A stretch of DNA of 64,000 bases from Roseibium aggregatum IAM 12614 (GCF_000168975.1 NZ_AAUW01000024.1:1-64000); one strand, 5' to 3'; shown: positions 17,439 through 26,518, counted from the first letter of the stretch. The notes: generated by a model from the letters alone, not told the origin. Program-made: numbers and translations.

Positions 17439-18321
17439 GTGGAGCATATTTCCTTCGCGACGGATTATATGGCCGTGCTCGGCCGCATCTACTCGACGGG
17501 CACCGCAGAGGACTACAAGGCGGACAACGCGCTTCAGGCGCAGCTCAAGATCACACCGCTTTCGGCCTGCGGAACAGACGACATACCCAAGGCGCCGCCG
17601 GTGCAGACACCCGCACCGTTCTCGATGACCGACAAACCGCAAAAAGTCATCCTGGACATGGGCATGGAAGGCTATTTCGACAGGATGGCAACCTTGATGT
17701 GCAAGGTCGCACCTCCGTCCAGGGACGATGTGGCGATCCTCGGAAGGATGAAAGAAATCGGCATCGAACCTTGCAAGGATTTTGCTCCGGACACTCTTGA
17801 GCCCGCAGTGCAAGCGGCTTTGGAGAGCGTGCCGAAGGACGCGCTCGCAAAGATCAAGGCGAACCGGAAGGTCATGGGGACGACCGTCAACGGCTGGACC
17901 ATTACCAAGGGCCTGGGTGCTTACGGAACCGATTATCTGAAAAGAGCGGTGTCGCTGCCTTCGGGTGGCCTGCCAACCGCCAGGAGGATGCGGTCTATCC
18001 CAATACAGCAACGGACAGCACGGGTGCCCCCTTAACGGCACTAACCGGTACACTGTGACGTTTGCCAAGGGCGAAGAGCCTCCGGTCAAGGGTTTCTGGT
18101 CGATCACCATGTATGAGATTGACCAGGGATGGTGGTTCACGCCGAACGTGCTGAACAAATTTACCGTCAGCCCGCGCAATGACCTGACGAAAAATGCCGA
18201 TGGGTCGCTGACGCTTTATTTTCAGAACGAGCCGCCTGCCAAGGACAAACAGGCCAAGGAGCCGCCTCAAACTCGGCGTCCTGAGAACCAGGAAACGTAT
18301 CAAGCGATTTACTTTAAGTAA
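17439..18321 (+). pseudogene. Frameshifted DUF1254/DUF1214-domain protein remnant
   Basis: The first frame (to about 17960) carries the DUF1254-like AVLGRIYSTGTAEDYKA segment and the link to DUF1214. Homology then moves to a second frame (ANRQEDAVYPNTATDSTGAP, 17972-18031), and then to a third (NGTNRYTVTFAKGEEPPVKG, GFWSITMY, from about 18030) ending at 18321. Two frameshifts, a missing N-terminus and a degenerate C-terminus in place of the usual aromatic ending mark it as dead. Confidence 0.78.
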
Positions 18322-18627
18322 CATCGCTGCGAAGGTCATTTTATTCTAATATATACTTTCTGTTAGAAATATCATTCGATAATCACATGGTTTTTATTGA
18401 AAAGTGCTAGAGATTACGATTTCATGAAGATGTCATTTGGGTTGCTGGTGAGTATAACTCCAATTTAATCGGAATTGATGTCGGTGGACTATCTTCCGGT
18501 TACTTTCTTGTGAGCCAGATCAGGATAGTGTTCGACTCGACGGAGCCGTTTCAGAACCGCGGGAATGACAGACACCGAGCAATAAAGCCCCAGGGGCACA
18601 ACCTATGTTCAAGTGGAGGATGGAAAT
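18322..18627. other. Gene-free AT-rich stretch
   Basis: No gene or known element is recognised in these 306 bases. The left half is distinctly AT-rich compared with its neighbours. It probably includes the promoter of the small exported protein that follows. Confidence 0.5.
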
Positions 18628-18897
18628 ATGACCAAGCATCTGAATTCCGTGTCAAAGGCAGTTCTGGCCGTCGGCGTCTTGATGGCCGCACCCATGAGTG
18701 CTCTGGCAGACTGTTCGTCGGACATCGACAAGGTGGAAGCGGCCATTTTCAAAGCCAAGGAAAACGACATTGCAGAAACAACTGCAGAGCAGATGCGCGT
18801 ACTTCTTGATAACGCCAATGAGGAAAAGAAAAAGGGCGACGAGGCTAAGTGCCAGGAGTTGATCAATCAGGCCAAGCAAATCGGTAACGTCGACTGA
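18628..18897 (+). CDS. Small exported protein of unknown function
   Basis: This 89-residue protein begins MTKHLNSVSKAVL, with GGAGG about eight bases upstream. A signal peptide is predicted by eye to end at PMSALA-DCSS. The mature ~60 residues are charged and helical, rich in Glu, Lys and Ala, with two Cys (DCSSDID... AKCQELI) that could form a disulphide in the periplasm. I do not recognise the family. It is followed by a strong hairpin and is the first of four consecutive exported-protein genes. Confidence 0.7.
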   Translation: MTKHLNSVSKAVLAVGVLMAAPMSALADCSSDIDKVEAAIFKAKENDIAETTAEQMRVLLDNANEEKKKGDEAKCQELINQAKQIGNVD

Positions 18898-18938
18898 CAC
18901 CTGATGATCTGCCCGATCGACCTTCCGTTTGTCTGAAA

Positions 18939-18970
18939 CCCAAGACTGCCCGGAAATTGGCAGTCTTGGG
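18939..18970. terminator. Perfect 12-bp inverted repeat, possible terminator
   Basis: The arms CCCAAGACTGCC and GGCAGTCTTGGG are separated by eight bases, about 40 bases after the preceding stop. There is no T-run on either side, so it may be an RNA-stabilising or Rho-assisted structure. The rest of the 18898-19273 gap shows nothing recognisable. Confidence 0.5.
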
Positions 18971-19273
18971 AGGGCGCTGGCCGAGGGTGCGCAGTTTGCG
19001 CGGCTTCGTGTTTAGCGGCCTCCGAGGCTTGATCTTCAAGTGCCCGATCATCATCAGACTGCAAGAAGACACCTTTCGGCAGAACGGCACCGGATTTCTC
19101 GCATCAAAGATTGGATGATCAGACAGCGTCTGGGCAGACTGTCGGGTCAAAATCGACAGAGTGCAAAACGCGGGTGTCGTGACCGGGGGCAGAAGATTCA
19201 GAACGTATCCACCACGACCTGAAGCGTGGAAACGATCGCGGCAAAAGGCGCGATTATTGAGGGGATGACTATC

Positions 19274-19693
19274 ATGAAATATCTACGTGTTTGCGCCACT
19301 ACAGTTGTCTTGATGATGTCTGTATCGCTGGCTTCTGCGCAGACCGTCGGTTTTGCGGATGCAATCAAGATCCTGGCGGCCAGTTGCGGCAACGATATCC
19401 AGGCACATTGTCAGTCTGCGTCGCTGGCCAACAATGGCATTACCAACTGTCTGGAAAAGAACCAGTCGAGGATCTCGCAAAAATGCAATGCGGACCGGTT
19501 GGTCGTGATCGGTTTGATTGAGGCCAGACTGGCCGCCCAGTCCGAGGTCGCCAAGATCTGCAATCGGGACATGGCTCAATACTGCAAGGGTGTGAAGCCG
19601 GGCGCGGGTCACATGCTCCGTTGCCTTCTCAAGGCACAGCCCTCCGTTAGCGCGAAATGCAATGAGGCCATCGATCTGGCTGGCTACAGATAA
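19274..19693 (+). CDS. Exported protein with Cys-rich GLG1-like repeats
   Basis: The chosen start MKYLRVCATTVV (GAGGGG nine bases upstream) gives 139 residues with a signal peptide ending at SLASA-QTVG. The mature part has two repeats of the pattern C-(x)~3-D-x3-(H/Y)C-x...-G-x...-C-L-x...-S-x-x-C, as in eukaryotic Golgi-protein and bacterial Cys-rich repeat families. These are CGNDIQAHC...CLEKNQSRISQKC and CNRDMAQYC...CLLKAQPSVSAKC. Eight Cys suggest four disulphides. Function is unknown; an ATG at 19265 is also possible. Confidence 0.75.
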   Translation: MKYLRVCATTVVLMMSVSLASAQTVGFADAIKILAASCGNDIQAHCQSASLANNGITNCLEKNQSRISQKCNADRLVVIGLIEARLAAQSEVAKICNRDMAQYCKGVKPGAGHMLRCLLKAQPSVSAKCNEAIDLAGYR

Positions 19694-19716
19694 CATCCGG
19701 CCGAGGAGATATTCCA

Positions 19717-20295
19717 ATGAACAAGCTTTTTCTGAGCAGCGTTGCCATCGCTGTCATCGCCTCTGCCACCGGGGCGCTTTCGCAGACCAAACTGAGCCGA
19801 AACGAAATAATCAACTCCCTGCAGGGCGCGCAGCAGGAGGTAAACATCAGCGCCGACGAACTGCAAAAGGCAGCGATCGAGAACGTCGAAAAATATCCCG
19901 GAGCGAATTCGCCGCAGCAGTTACCGCTCGCGGCAAAGCTGGCCTCCCTGCGGCAGTTCAATCTGGAAATCACGTTTCACTTCGACTCCGCAACCATCGC
20001 ACCTGCGTCCTACGAAACTGTGGGACTGATCGCAGATGCTCTGCACACGCCTTATCTGCAGGGCCAGACTTTCTTCATCGTCGGGCACACCGACGCCAAG
20101 GGTACCCGGGAGTACAATCTGGAGCTCTCCATCAAGCGCGCAGAAGCTGTTCGCGACGCGCTCGTAACAACCTTTCAGGTTCCCGCAGAATACCTGTTTG
20201 CCGTCGGCCTCGGCGAGGAACAGCTCCGCGACCCTTCAAATCCGGATGCTGCGGTCAATCGAAGGGTTCAGCTGATCAATCTCGGGTACAAATAG
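19717..20295 (+). CDS. OmpA C-terminal-domain protein
   Basis: This 192-residue protein has a signal peptide (MNKLFLSSVAIAVIASATGALS) and an OmpA-like peptidoglycan-binding domain from about residue 87 to the end. The marks are FHFDSATIAP, the VGHTDAKGTREYNLELSIKRAEAVRDAL helix, and the closing NRRVQLINLG. There is no N-terminal beta-barrel. It is therefore a soluble periplasmic anchor that probably binds diaminopimelate in the cell wall. It follows the Cys-rich gene by 23 bases with GAGGAG upstream. Confidence 0.9.
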   Translation: MNKLFLSSVAIAVIASATGALSQTKLSRNEIINSLQGAQQEVNISADELQKAAIENVEKYPGANSPQQLPLAAKLASLRQFNLEITFHFDSATIAPASYETVGLIADALHTPYLQGQTFFIVGHTDAKGTREYNLELSIKRAEAVRDALVTTFQVPAEYLFAVGLGEEQLRDPSNPDAAVNRRVQLINLGYK

Positions 20296-20329
20296 GCTGA
20301 AGGCGCAGTTTCCACTTCTGGAGATTATC

Positions 20330-20530
20330 ATGAAGCTTATTCGCTTCCATATCGGCTTCTGCCTGTTGATGCTGGCCTTGGCAGGATGTCAGTCAGGCTC
20401 TGGGGCTGAAGCAGGACTGAACGAACCTGGGGTCGACGTCGGCTTTGGCGACCAAACTCCCGATGGTCCACCGGGAGAATGCATGGATGACGGGTCCGAA
20501 GGGACCTCGGTCACCCTGGGGTGCTCATGA
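20330..20530 (+). CDS. Small putative lipoprotein
   Basis: This 66-residue product has a clear lipobox (LMLALAGC, Cys19) after an MKLIRFH positive start. The short mature tail is acidic and Gly-rich, with two further Cys. I do not recognise a family. It closes the series of four exported proteins and follows the OmpA-like gene by 34 bases. Confidence 0.65.
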   Translation: MKLIRFHIGFCLLMLALAGCQSGSGAEAGLNEPGVDVGFGDQTPDGPPGECMDDGSEGTSVTLGCS

Positions 20531-20660
20531 AATCTGGCGACGTATAATTTCGGTTTTCTCGCAATATACCCAGAGAGCCTGACGTCTAACGAGGGTGCAC
20601 TCCTTCGTCTGACGGACTTCATCCGCCTCCCAGCAACTCATCATCGGTCTGAATCCTTTC

Positions 20661-20695
20661 CCGCGGTTCGATTCCAATCATTCATTGGACCGCGG
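20661..20695 (+). promoter_or_regulatory. Conserved hairpin upstream of the left WGR gene
   Basis: TCCAAT-N5-ATTGGA (20673-20689) is flanked by CCGCGG at both 20661-20666 and 20690-20695. The inner hairpin and its surrounding bases recur before the second WGR gene at 40481-40497. Conservation between copies that have diverged elsewhere suggests a regulatory or RNA-structural role. Confidence 0.6.
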
Positions 20696-20720
20696 ACCGG
20701 GGATCTTCGACACTTGCGCG

Positions 20721-20963
20721 ATGGAACCTTCCGATACCTCTTTATTCCTCAAGAGTGTAGACCCCGGCCGGAACATGAACCGGTTCTACCACCTGTCGGT
20801 CGAACCCACCCTGTTCGGCGGATTTGCCGTTCGCCGGGCCTGGGGACGTTTAGGAACCTGGGGGCAAACGCGGCTTGATCTCTTTGCAGATGTTACTTCG
20901 GCTCTGGCCCATCAGCAGAAGCTGGCCGCGCAAAAACACAGGCGCGGGTATCGTCCGGAGTAA
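20721..20963 (+). CDS. WGR-domain protein (left copy)
   Basis: This 80-residue protein consists almost entirely of a WGR domain: NRFYHLSVEPTLFGGFAVRRAWGRLGTWGQTR, with the WGR signature, then a helical tail ending KHRRGYRP. WGR domains bind DNA ends in PARPs and occur alone in plasmid and prophage genes of Rhizobiales. The ATG at 20721 was chosen because the right-hand copy at 40.4 kb begins at the equivalent Met. An upstream Met at 20685 falls inside the conserved hairpin. Confidence 0.88.
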   Translation: MEPSDTSLFLKSVDPGRNMNRFYHLSVEPTLFGGFAVRRAWGRLGTWGQTRLDLFADVTSALAHQQKLAAQKHRRGYRPE

Positions 20964-21029
20964 GGCTGTGGTGCTGTGCCTGATCCCAGTCCCCTGGGAT
21001 CGGCCTCAGACAGTTCGCTCAATCAAAAG

Positions 21030-22205
21030 TCACAGAATACCCCAGGCCCTGTAGCGGTCACGACCGGTGAGCTCGCGCGGGAGCGCGGGGCCGAGTTGGC
21101 GGATCATGCGGTCGACGGCGGCGGCGGTGACGCCGAGGGTTTGGCGAGCCATGGGAATGGTGACCAGCGGATGGGACAGGAACATCTGCGCGAACTCCGG
21201 CAGTCTGGAGTGGCTCCGACAGGACTGGCAATGGCGTGCCAGTTGTTCCTGGGCGATGGACAGACGGTCCAACTGGTCCAGGGTTTCTTGGGCGGCCTTC
21301 TCGAATCCTAGCAGCAGGCCGGAAATGCGGGTCTGGACAGGGTCTTTGCGGCGCCAGCGGAACGGCGATTTTCGGAGCCCCGCGGAGAGTATTGGCAGAT
21401 GTGAAGGTGTCACGTGCGCTTTGAGGAAGACGGCCGGTAGCAGGCGGCCGAGCTCCGGCCAGTTGTCCAGAGGTTGCAGAAGGTGCCAGGCATCCAGCAA
21501 AAGGGCCGCTGTCAGAACAGGGGGGAAATCCAGTGCTTCAGCTTCGTTCAGGGAGGCTAGCCAAGTGTCCAGACGTCCGTCCCTGTCAGGTGTCTCGGAG
21601 ATGCTCGCCAGATGCGCCGTTGTGGCTTGGGGGGATGTGATCCGTCGCGGTGGAATTGTTCCGTCCGCCAGATGTCTGGAGCGCTCGAGGACAGCGTCGA
21701 TCTCTGCAAGCAGAGCTTCTTCCGCTTCGGTGTCTTCAAGCTCATGCATGGCAGAGAGGCCCCCTCCCCTCCCCTGCTCCGGGTCGCTTTCCATCGCATC
21801 ACCATGAGAAGTCTGTTCTGCTTGCTGGCCGATGAGTGTCAGCACCCCAGTGCGGCTCAAAATCGTTTCTGGTGGTTGCCGGTCGATCCGGCGCCGAAGG
21901 GACAGCAGTCTGGCTGCCCGGGTCAGCTCATGGGTGGGTGCGCGTCTGTCTGTGCCAGCGTCGTGCAGAACCAGATCTTCCAGATGCACGAGATCGCCGT
22001 TCAGGGCGATCGAGGCGCAGGTGTCGAACAGGTGAGACCGTCTGCGCACACCGTCTTCCAGTGCCGGCGTACGCCGCAGCCTTTCGTCCGAGCGCGTCAG
22101 TGCACGGCTGGCGGAATCGAGCGTTCCAGCCAAAACGAACCAGTCCAGTGATTTCAGTAGCTTGCGGAGATCGTAACCCATTGACATTGGTCGATAATAT
22201 TTCAT
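21030..22205 (-). CDS. DUF1612/HTH DNA-binding protein, RHE_PE00001-like (left copy)
   Basis: This 391-residue protein has a DUF1612 N-terminal region (DGVRRRSHLFDTCASIALNGDLVHLEDLVLHDAGTD) and a C-terminal helix-turn-helix domain (HPLVTIPMARQTLGVTAAAVDRMIRQLG). The last 47 residues differ from the right-hand copy at only two positions. Such proteins are common beside repABC replicons and integrases of Rhizobiales, and their role is not established. It faces the recombinase across a 157-base AT-rich gap and converges with the WGR gene. Confidence 0.85.
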   Translation of the reverse strand: MKYYRPMSMGYDLRKLLKSLDWFVLAGTLDSASRALTRSDERLRRTPALEDGVRRRSHLFDTCASIALNGDLVHLEDLVLHDAGTDRRAPTHELTRAARLLSLRRRIDRQPPETILSRTGVLTLIGQQAEQTSHGDAMESDPEQGRGGGLSAMHELEDTEAEEALLAEIDAVLERSRHLADGTIPPRRITSPQATTAHLASISETPDRDGRLDTWLASLNEAEALDFPPVLTAALLLDAWHLLQPLDNWPELGRLLPAVFLKAHVTPSHLPILSAGLRKSPFRWRRKDPVQTRISGLLLGFEKAAQETLDQLDRLSIAQEQLARHCQSCRSHSRLPEFAQMFLSHPLVTIPMARQTLGVTAAAVDRMIRQLGPALPRELTGRDRYRAWGIL

Positions 22206-22362
22206 TAATGATAAAATACAAGTAATAAACTATCATTACATGGATGCCCGCGAAAGCATCATTTTCTGTATTGATAACCCATGTTTATCGATAGTTATAC
22301 TTCTTAGCGACCTCATGGTAAATGTTCGGATCTAACCCTGCCCCGGAAGAGCCTGCGAGCCG

Positions 22363-23797
22363 ATGCCAGCCCCCCCCTCCCCGTGCTTCTTAGCGGAAAG
22401 AGTGATCCCTCCGCTCACGATGTAAGTCAGAAAATCGAGAGCCTCGACACACTGGGGGCCATTCTGCCGGCGCTTGCCGGCCCAGACAGCGTGGAGCAAC
22501 TTGCCCGGCTTCTGACTGATGAGGACATCAACACACTGCGCAACCTTGCCAGCGAGGGCATGGGCGAGGCTTCCCTGAGAGCGGTGACCTCCGACTTTTC
22601 CCATTTGGAAGGCTGGTGCTTGGCAGCGACCGGCACCCCCTTGCCCTGGCCGGCGCCCGTGCCGCTTGTCTTGAAGTTCATTGCGCATCACCTGTGGGAT
22701 GCCGACAAGAAGCTGTCGGATCCGTCTCACGGCATGCCTGAAGACCTAGCGACGCAGCTTGCGGCGCAAGGACTGTTCCGCGGATCAAAAAATACGGCGG
22801 GTTTCCGGTCTCCGCATGCACCTTCGACCGTGCGGCGGCGACTGACGTCCTTGTCGACCCTGCATCGCTGGCGTGGTCTTTCTGGCGCGCTTTCCGCACC
22901 CGACGTGCGTTCGGCCATACGACTGGCCGTCCGTGCCGCTGGCCGCCCAACAACGAGGAAAAGCCGCAAGGCAACCACGGCAGAGTGTCTGGAGCATTTG
23001 CTCGCCACCTGCGACGGCAGCGACTATTCCGGGCCTGACTTGATGGACTTGTGCGACAAGGCTTTGCTGCTCGTCGGCTTTGCATCCGGGGGCGTCGGCG
23101 TTCTGAGCTGGCGGGTCTGCGGGTCGATCAGATTGCCTGGGAGGATGCTCTGCCCCTTGATCTAGGTGACCCGGAAAGCGAACTCGTGACTGCGGCCAGT
23201 CTGAGGCTTGGACGTACCAAGACCAAAGAGCCGTCAGACGATAATTCGGTGCTTCTGATCGGCCGAAGCGCCGATGCGCTGAAGGCGTGGCTGGAGGCTG
23301 CTCAGATCCGCGACGGCGGCGTGTTCCGCGCCATTGATCAATAGGGCAACCTCAAGCACCGCGCTCTCACCCCGCAGTCGATCAATGCCATCTTCAAGAA
23401 ACGGTGTACACTTGCGGGTCTTGATCCGAGTGAATCCTCCGCGCATGGTTTGCGTTCCGGTTTTCTGACGGAAGCCGCCAACAGGGACATTCCGATCCAG
23501 GACGTCATGCTGCAATCGCGCCACCGCTCCCTCGCCGAGGCCTCCAGCTATTACAACGTGCCGGTCGCCGCAGAAGGCGCTCTGCCAGATTGCTGGGATG
23601 AGACCAGGCAACTCGCTACGAGTTTAGTGCGCGACGGACCGGGCAACGTTTCCTCGGTTATTTGCAACCCACCTACCTGTCGGCTCAGCGCTGGATGTGC
23701 GAGGCTTCGATCGCAGCGCCAGGATAGGCAAGTTTTTCGCCTTGCACCGGAAATGTTTGTATCCGCGTTCACACCAGAGCTAACAATTCCCCGTTAA
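22363..23797 (+). pseudogene. Broken tyrosine site-specific recombinase (left copy)
   Basis: Compared with the intact copy at 37.6-38.8 kb, three lesions are visible. The N-terminal reading from ATG 22363 goes out of frame across an 8-C run (22370-22377). A run of five Gs at 23088-23092, where six are needed for SGGRRRSELAGLR, causes a frameshift. A TGG codon is changed to TAG at 23342-23344. Catalytic segments survive downstream in frame (AHGLRSGFLTEAANRDIP, QSRHRS, SSYYN), but the last ~75 residues before the stop are unrelated to the other copy. No active enzyme is expected. Confidence 0.85.
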
Positions 23798-24486
23798 TAA
23801 CATCTGCATCCTGCATCCTCCTCCCCAGTTCAGCACCTCAAGGAGACGATGCGTCAGTGAAAGTTGCGCCGGTTGCAGGGTCAGAGGGGCGGTTACCCGA
23901 CGCGGATAGTGCTGGGCAATTGCTAAAGGCAACACACAATCGTTTGAGCAGTTGCCCTGCAGATAGAAGACTGGCTTTAAGGCGTTTGCATTCTAAAACT
24001 CGTAATCGCTTATTCCTCTTTTAGGGCGGCCTGAATGCGGAGTCTTGACGTTATCGGGGAGCCGACAGACGTCAAACGGATTTGCCACCCCCCTCAGCGG
24101 CCTAGAGCCTGCTTGCCCCTGCCCTTCTTCGATATTGTCGTCCTCCCGCTTGGTCACCATTGGCGATTAACTCCGTATGATTTCGTCCACTCAACCAGCT
24201 TGCCCCGACACCGCGCACTGCTCTTTTGGGACGCGGCGCTGCTCAAAGCTGGAACCAGTTTCTTCGTTAAGTGGTTTTCGTTCACTGTGGCAGGTGCGGT
24301 GTGCTGCCGTTCGCTGAAGGGTTTCAGTGCAAGTCAGAGGTAGCGGATAAGGCTGAAGTCCCAAGTTTGTGGTTTCGTTCATGGGGCTGCCAACCGTAAA
24401 AATCCCCGCATTTTGTGACGTCTCTGGCCTTGCGGATCCTTTGAAAAAGCCGGGTTTCGAATTTTGTGGCGATGAATCAGTTCAAT

Positions 24487-24502
24487 TATAGCAATTGCTA
24501 TA
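24487..24502. repeat. Perfect 16-bp palindrome, copy 1
   Basis: The sequence TATAGCAATTGCTATA is its own reverse complement. An identical copy lies 79 bases to the right, and the match between copies extends to 19 bases (TTATAGCAATTGCTATATT). It looks like an operator for a dimeric DNA-binding protein or a partition-type site. Not assigned to a known factor. Confidence 0.75.
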
Positions 24503-24565
24503 TTGCCTGGTCAGTCTGCACATTGGTGTCGCGCAGCCCTCCTTAAGCGCCCTCCATACGCGATT

Positions 24566-24581
24566 TATAGCAATTGCTATA
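24566..24581. repeat. Perfect 16-bp palindrome, copy 2
   Basis: Second copy of TATAGCAATTGCTATA. The 79-base spacing from copy 1 is about 7.5 helical turns. Confidence 0.75.
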
Positions 24582-25359
24582 TTCGCGTTTCCGCGTTGCT
24601 AGTTTGCAGGATGGCGGCTGTTGCTTGGTGGCGATCCTTGTCTAACTTTGAAACTCGAAAGTCGCGTTCGAAGTATCTCGCACTCTTGCCTCGCGTCACG
24701 GGAATGCATAGCGAACTGCCCAATCGGCAACGCTTGGCAAAGCCGTCAACTGCAGCGTTGTGGCAACGGGTGTCAGGCCATCTTAGTGCGCTTCAGAGTG
24801 GCCCTGCTTGTTCGGATCAGGTGAAGACACTCGTGATGCCGAGAGCCAGACCGTTGTTTTTCTGAAGGGTGAAACCTCGAACAGTGACGCCGCAAGTGAC
24901 GTTCAAAGTCGGCGTCCCTGTGTGAGGGCAGGGGCGCCAGATGCGGGAACTCATCGACACAATCTGTTGATCGGTCGCGGGGCAGGGTGGTCCGGAGCCC
25001 GTCTGCCCCTTGATGGACACCTAAAGCCAGAGGCAGGCGGTGAAGCCATTTGCCTCAAGGAAAAAGGACACTCGTCAAGCCTATTTCTGCAGGCAAGTAA
25101 CTCGAAACGAAGCCAGGTCCGCGGCGCTTTCGCCTTAGTGAACGAGATTTCTTGTCGGAGACATCCGATAGCAGCATTATCTCCCTCACCTCGTTAGACA
25201 GTCACCGGGGGAGGTCTGATTCCAGAGTACATTCTGGGTGGCAGGGGAGGGGGCTTTGCCAGGAGGTGGCAAGAAAGCCCGGCTCTGACAACAGCCTGTC
25301 CTTTAAGTCCATGCTTCCAAGCGTACCATTGGGACCAGAGCCAAATGAACCCTCTGAGA

Positions 25360-26379
25360 CTACCCCTCAGCGGGTGGGCCGAAGCTCTCGGTGACGGTCA
25401 TGGTGGCGGGCCAGACGATCCTGGTCTTGTGGGTGTTGTCGCGCAACACCCACAGCACTTCCCGGGCAATCGTTCGGCCGAGTTCTTTCAGATCGATCTC
25501 GAAAGCCGTCACAGGGGGGTTCAGGAAACGAAGCAGCTTGCTCCGGCGGAGTGTTGCAACCGAAAGGTCCTTTCCCGGCGAGAGGCCGGCTTCCTGCAGG
25601 GCTGAGTAAACGCCAAACGCCATCGGTTCGTAGTTGAGAAGCAGCGCGGTCGCACGATTTGGCATGCCAAGGATCTGGTGGGTTACCTGATTGCCACCGG
25701 ACTCGCTGACTTCACATTCGAAAATCAGAGCAGGGTCAAAGTGCAGTCCGGTTTCGCCAATGGCTCTTTCATAAGTTTCGCGCAGCAGGCTGGCAATGTT
25801 GGACCGGGTAGGGGGCACCGTGATCGCGATACGCTTGTGACCGAGTTCGACCAGCTTGCGGATGGTCTGTTCGACATAACCTTCGAAATCGAGATCGATC
25901 CAGGGATGCTGATCCTCCAGCCGCGATCGGCCGAGAGTGAGAAACGGGAGTCTTGACTTGAGCAGGAACTCGATCCGGGGATCGTTCTTCATGGTGGCCG
26001 TGACGACAATGGCGTCCGCTGTGCCACGTGCGATCACACGTTTCAGAAACTCGGTCGGATCGTTCTTGGAATGGCAAGGCAGGATGATGAGGTCGTAGCC
26101 CTCGTCATCGAGTTCCGCCTGCATGGCGTCGATGACGCGCATGAAGAAGTTGTCGCCGCTCCTCAGTTCCGATTGTCCGGTTTCGAGCATGAAGGCAATG
26201 GTTTGAGTTGTTCCGCGGCGCAGAGAACGCCCTGAAGCGTTTGCGCTGTAACCCAGTTCGACGGCAGCGTTCAGCACACGCTCTCGGGTCTTGGCATTTA
26301 CGTCCGGTTTGTCGTTCAGCGCTCGCGAAACGGTTCCGATTGAGATTCCAAGATGTTGCGCGAGGTCTTTTATGTTCAA
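25360..26379 (-). CDS. LacI-family transcriptional regulator of the sugar locus
   Basis: This regulator of about 339 residues has an N-terminal LacI helix-turn-helix (NIKDLAQHLGISIGTVSRALNDKPDVNAKTRERV) and a periplasmic-binding-protein-like sensor domain. The best start is a TTG at 26379, eight bases after AGGAG. It places the HTH at the very N-terminus as usual; an ATG at 26433 would add 18 residues and overlap the upstream operator. It is divergent from the oxidoreductase-isomerase-ABC operon, with two LacI-type operators in the gap. It probably represses that operon until a sugar ligand binds. Confidence 0.92.
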   Translation of the reverse strand: MNIKDLAQHLGISIGTVSRALNDKPDVNAKTRERVLNAAVELGYSANASGRSLRRGTTQTIAFMLETGQSELRSGDNFFMRVIDAMQAELDDEGYDLIILPCHSKNDPTEFLKRVIARGTADAIVVTATMKNDPRIEFLLKSRLPFLTLGRSRLEDQHPWIDLDFEGYVEQTIRKLVELGHKRIAITVPPTRSNIASLLRETYERAIGETGLHFDPALIFECEVSESGGNQVTHQILGMPNRATALLLNYEPMAFGVYSALQEAGLSPGKDLSVATLRRSKLLRFLNPPVTAFEIDLKELGRTIAREVLWVLRDNTHKTRIVWPATMTVTESFGPPAEG

Positions 26380-26402
26380 GGACAAGGCTCCTGAAACGGT
26401 TC

Positions 26403-26416
26403 CGAAAACGTTTACG
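26403..26416. promoter_or_regulatory. LacI-type operator, near-palindromic
   Basis: CGAAAACGTTTACG differs from the perfect palindrome at 26455 by one base and has the central CG typical of LacI/GalR-family operators. It lies 24 bases before the regulator's TTG start, suggesting autoregulation. Confidence 0.75.
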
Positions 26417-26454
26417 AAAACTTCTTGACACAAACTCCCATCGTAATCTAGCGT

Positions 26455-26468
26455 CGTAAACGTTTACG
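26455..26468. promoter_or_regulatory. LacI-type operator, perfect palindrome
   Basis: CGTAAACGTTTACG is a perfect 14-bp palindrome about 50 bases before the oxidoreductase start and 52 bases from the first operator. A TTGACA (26425-26430) lies between the two, so both divergent promoters could be covered by looped repressor. Confidence 0.85.
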
Positions 26469-26518
26469 GAGCACGGAAAGACGAAAGGTCACAACCGTGC
26501 CCGATGGGAGGAAATCAC

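Larger units (their letters stand above)
20661..23560. repeat. Left copy of the WGR-DUF1612-recombinase module
   Basis: Contains hairpin, WGR gene (+), DUF1612 gene (-) and broken recombinase (+). The right copy is the same set in inverted orientation, so together they form ~3-kb inverted repeats around a 14-kb segment. Confidence 0.85.
23798..25359. other. Gene-poor stretch
   Basis: None of the open frames here has a recognisable domain, good codon use or a convincing start, so I call no gene in these ~1.56 kb. The only clear structure is the pair of identical palindromes at 24.49 and 24.57 kb. The sequence may be eroded DNA between the recombinase relic and the sugar locus. Confidence 0.6.

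Noticed and set aside
20663..20680. tRNA T-arm-like GGTTCGATTCC
   Set aside because: No acceptor stem, anticodon arm or CCA partner; the bases belong to the conserved WGR upstream hairpin.
24035..24343. Possible 102-residue gene
   Set aside because: No start context, no domain and codon use unlike genuine genes nearby.
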